Assembly (NCBI GenBank): GCA_036675505.1 | Contig: JAKFEW010000069.1 | Span: 1-7,199 of the forward strand | Origin: JAKFEW01 sp036675505 | Lineage (GTDB): Bacteria; Cyanobacteriota; Sericytochromatia; S15B-MN24; JAQBPE01 | Length of the DNA stretch: 7,199 nucleotides | Direction: 5' to 3' | Part shown: piece after piece, positions 5,831 to 7,199 of the stretch | Position numbering within the stretch: the stretch's first letter is position 1 | Layout: each line of letters begins with the position of its first letter | Made by a program: the position numbers and the translations under genes | Notes under the pieces: model-generated | Told to the model about the DNA's origin: nothing | Databases searched by the model: none | Seen by the model: only the letters and a program-made list of their open reading frames with translations

Positions 5831-5936
5831 GGCCGCGGGCGTAAGAATTCCTTTCGCAGGCGTGGGCAAATTCTGAATTGCGGACGGGACGCGCGCTTCC
5901 TAAGGTTGCGCCCCACACAGTCCAGGATTCACCACG
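5831..5936 (+). promoter_or_regulatory. Intergenic region with dyad AATTC-T-GAATT upstream of the reductase gene
   Basis: This 106-bp gap holds an AT-rich patch with GAATTC (5845-5850) and the perfect dyad AATTC-T-GAATT (5869-5879), inside an otherwise GC-rich stretch. The sequence TTGCGG (5878-5883), about 17 nt before TAAGGT, could be a weak promoter: only the TTG of the -35 and T, A, T of the -10 match consensus. The dyad would overlap the -35, as expected for an operator. No intrinsic terminator for the LysR gene is visible. Confidence 0.35.
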
Positions 5937-6611
5937 ATGATGAGCACGAACAGGGACGGCTACGAGATCGGTGTGCTGGGCGCCGGCCGGATGGGCCTGC
6001 GCCTGGCCGCGATGTTCGCGCGCGCCGGCCGCCGCGTGATCGTCGGCTCGCGCGATCCGGCCGGCGCGGCCGCGAAGGTCGCCGCGCTCGACGCACCGGG
6101 CGGCATCGGCGTCGGGTCCTACGAACACGCGCTGGACGCCGGCGCGATCCTGCCCGCGATCTTCCTGCGCGATGGCCTCGACCGCGTGCTGTCGGTCTAT
6201 CGCCGGAGCCTGCGCGGCAAGCTGCTGATCGACATCAGCAACCCCTTCAACGCCGATTACTCGGATTACATCCTGCCCTGGGACACCAGTTCGGCCGAAG
6301 TGCTGCAGGAACTGCTGCCGGAGGCGCGCCTCGTCGGCGCCTTCAAGCACGTGTTCGCGGAAGTGTTCGACGCGCCGGTGTTCGAAGGCGCAGTGCGCAG
6401 CGACGTGCTCATCCTCGGCGACGACGCCGGCGCCAAGCAGGAGTTCCTGGCGCTGGCGCGGGGAACGCCCTTCCGCTACCTCGATGCCGGTCCGCTGGTG
6501 TTCGCCCGCGCCGTCGAACGCATGACGATCGTCACCGGCCGCCTCGGCCGGCAGCTGGGCAGCTACCCGCGCATGAACTGGCGGCTGCTGGGCGAGCGGC
6601 AGGCCGGCTGA
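5937..6611 (+). CDS. NAD(P)-binding reductase of the F420-dependent NADP oxidoreductase family
   Basis: This 224-residue protein is the size of archaeal/actinobacterial F420H2:NADP oxidoreductases and their bacterial relatives. A Rossmann fold opens with IGVLGAGRMG (11-20), and strand 2 ends in VGSRDP (36-41); Ser38-Arg39 suggests NADP preference. LLIDISNPF (96-104) and SSAEVLQELLPEARLVGAFKHVFAEVF (118-144) follow the family order, but the usual KAFNT-like segment is changed to GAFKHVF. Start: two tandem ATGs at 5937 and 5940, with AGGA 9 nt before the first. It lies downstream of LysR in the same direction, with its own candidate promoter. Bacteria of the suggested type generally do not make F420, so the partner may be a flavin or another substrate; this is inference. 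It could equally be a general redox or ferric reductase-like protein. Family is fairly sure, reaction unknown. Confidence 0.85.
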   Translation: MMSTNRDGYEIGVLGAGRMGLRLAAMFARAGRRVIVGSRDPAGAAAKVAALDAPGGIGVGSYEHALDAGAILPAIFLRDGLDRVLSVYRRSLRGKLLIDISNPFNADYSDYILPWDTSSAEVLQELLPEARLVGAFKHVFAEVFDAPVFEGAVRSDVLILGDDAGAKQEFLALARGTPFRYLDAGPLVFARAVERMTIVTGRLGRQLGSYPRMNWRLLGERQAG

Positions 6612-6645
6612 GGCCGCGTGCGTCGACGACGGCTCCGGATCCGCC

Positions 6646-7199
6646 ATGGACCGCCCCCTATTCCACGCCCTGCTCGCGCTGCTGGTCGCCACGGCCGGCC
6701 TCGCCGTCGCCACGGTCTTCCGCCGCGCGGGTGATCCGCCGCCCGACGTGGTGGAGCTACCGCGCACGCTGGAGGGCACCGGGCTTTACGAGGACGGCCC
6801 CGGCCGCAAGGTCCGGCCCACGAACCGCCTGTTCGAACCGCGCCATCCGCTCTGGTCCGACGGCGCGCGGAAGCGGCGCTGGATCTTCCTCCCGCCGGGC
6901 ACCGCCATCGACGGTTCGATGGCCGATGCCTGGCGGTTCCCGGTCGGCACGCGTTTCTGGAAAGAGTTCTCGCACCAGGGTCGTCCGGTGGAAACCCGCT
7001 ACCTGGAGCGCCTGGCCGACGGCAGCTGGCGCTATGCGAGCTACGTGTGGACGGAAGACGGCCGCGACGCGGTGCTTGCCCCGGCGGAGGGCCTCGGTCT
7101 GGTCCGGCCGCGCTTGCCCGGCGGCCGTTATCAGGTGCCGTCGGAAGCGGACTGCCACGCCTGCCACGAAGGCACCGGCGACCCGGTGCTCGGCTTCGG
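6646..7199 (+). CDS. SO2930-type c-type cytochrome, N-terminal part (runs off right edge)
   Basis: The frame is open from ATG 6646 to the right edge, giving 184 codons. Residues 5-24 form a hydrophobic segment (signal peptide or membrane anchor), followed by RRAGDPPP. The body carries the pattern I associate with the SO2930 family of c-type cytochromes: LEGTGLYED, FEPRHPLWSDGARKRRWIFLPPG, WRFPVGTRFWKEF, VETRYLERL and SYVWTEDGRDAVL. It then has a covalent heme site C170-H-A-C173-H174 in the context VPSEADCHACHEG. The heme c would attach in the periplasm through the Ccm system. The remainder is outside the window, so the total heme number is unknown. The start follows the reductase stop by 34 bp without a clear Shine-Dalgarno; no in-frame start lies further upstream before the stop. 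Co-transcription with the reductase is possible. Its electron partner is not visible. Confidence 0.85.
   Translation, partial: MDRPLFHALLALLVATAGLAVATVFRRAGDPPPDVVELPRTLEGTGLYEDGPGRKVRPTNRLFEPRHPLWSDGARKRRWIFLPPGTAIDGSMADAWRFPVGTRFWKEFSHQGRPVETRYLERLADGSWRYASYVWTEDGRDAVLAPAEGLGLVRPRLPGGRYQVPSEADCHACHEGTGDPVLGF

Noticed and set aside
4880..5869. 329-codon minus-strand ORF opposite LysR
   Set aside because: It is a shadow of a textbook LysR gene, with no family motif and no RBS.
6636..6643. CGGATCCG palindrome just before the cytochrome start codon
   Set aside because: An 8-bp palindrome of G/C-rich letters is expected by chance in this composition, and nothing else supports a site.
5601..6779. 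392-codon minus-strand ORF across LysR end, reductase and cytochrome start
   Set aside because: It is antisense to three supported genes, with low-complexity composition and no motif.
6757..7167. 136-codon minus-strand ORF opposite the cytochrome gene
   Set aside because: The plus strand carries a CxxCH cytochrome with strong family segments; the antisense frame shows none.

Overview
This high-GC window, roughly two-thirds or more G+C by eye with strongly GC-rich third codon positions, reads as chromosomal DNA of a proteobacterium. The gene set suggests a Xanthomonadaceae-like gammaproteobacterium: a GcvA-type LysR regulator, a secreted alpha/beta hydrolase and an SO2930-type cytochrome c. 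The taxon is an inference from style and was not tested. I saw no tRNA, rRNA, CRISPR array, insertion sequence or phage gene.

Layout. The left edge holds the first 472 codons of a minus-strand exported alpha/beta hydrolase whose C-terminus lies outside the window. A 260-bp gap (1419-1678) follows. It contains a candidate ECF-type promoter for the hydrolase and, on the plus strand, a broken remnant of a PaaI-like hotdog thioesterase. Then comes a tight four-gene minus-strand operon, transcribed from 4769 down to 1679: a zinc-independent quinone-oxidoreductase-type MDR, a RidA-family protein, an LLM-class (luciferase-like) monooxygenase of the BA3436 type, and a flavin reductase. The gaps are 12, 26 and 5 bp. 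A 143-bp divergent control region with two dyads separates this operon from a plus-strand GcvA-type LysR regulator (4913-5830). Downstream on the plus strand are an NAD(P)-binding protein of the F420-dependent NADP reductase family (5937-6611) and the start of a SO2930-type cytochrome c (6646 to the right edge, CHACH heme motif).

How the genes fit together. The LLM enzyme and flavin reductase form a plausible two-component monooxygenase: the reductase supplies reduced flavin and the LLM enzyme uses it with O2 on an unknown substrate. RidA proteins commonly deal with reactive imine or enamine intermediates, and the MDR enzyme could reduce an enone, quinone or aldehyde product. The LLM + RidA + flavin reductase combination resembles the logic of the Rut pyrimidine pathway (RutA/RutC/RutF). 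However, the LLM family differs and no RutB-like gene is present, so this looks like a separate oxidative catabolic or detoxification cassette under LysR control. It is the best candidate here for an uncharacterised system. The individual families are known; the pathway is not.
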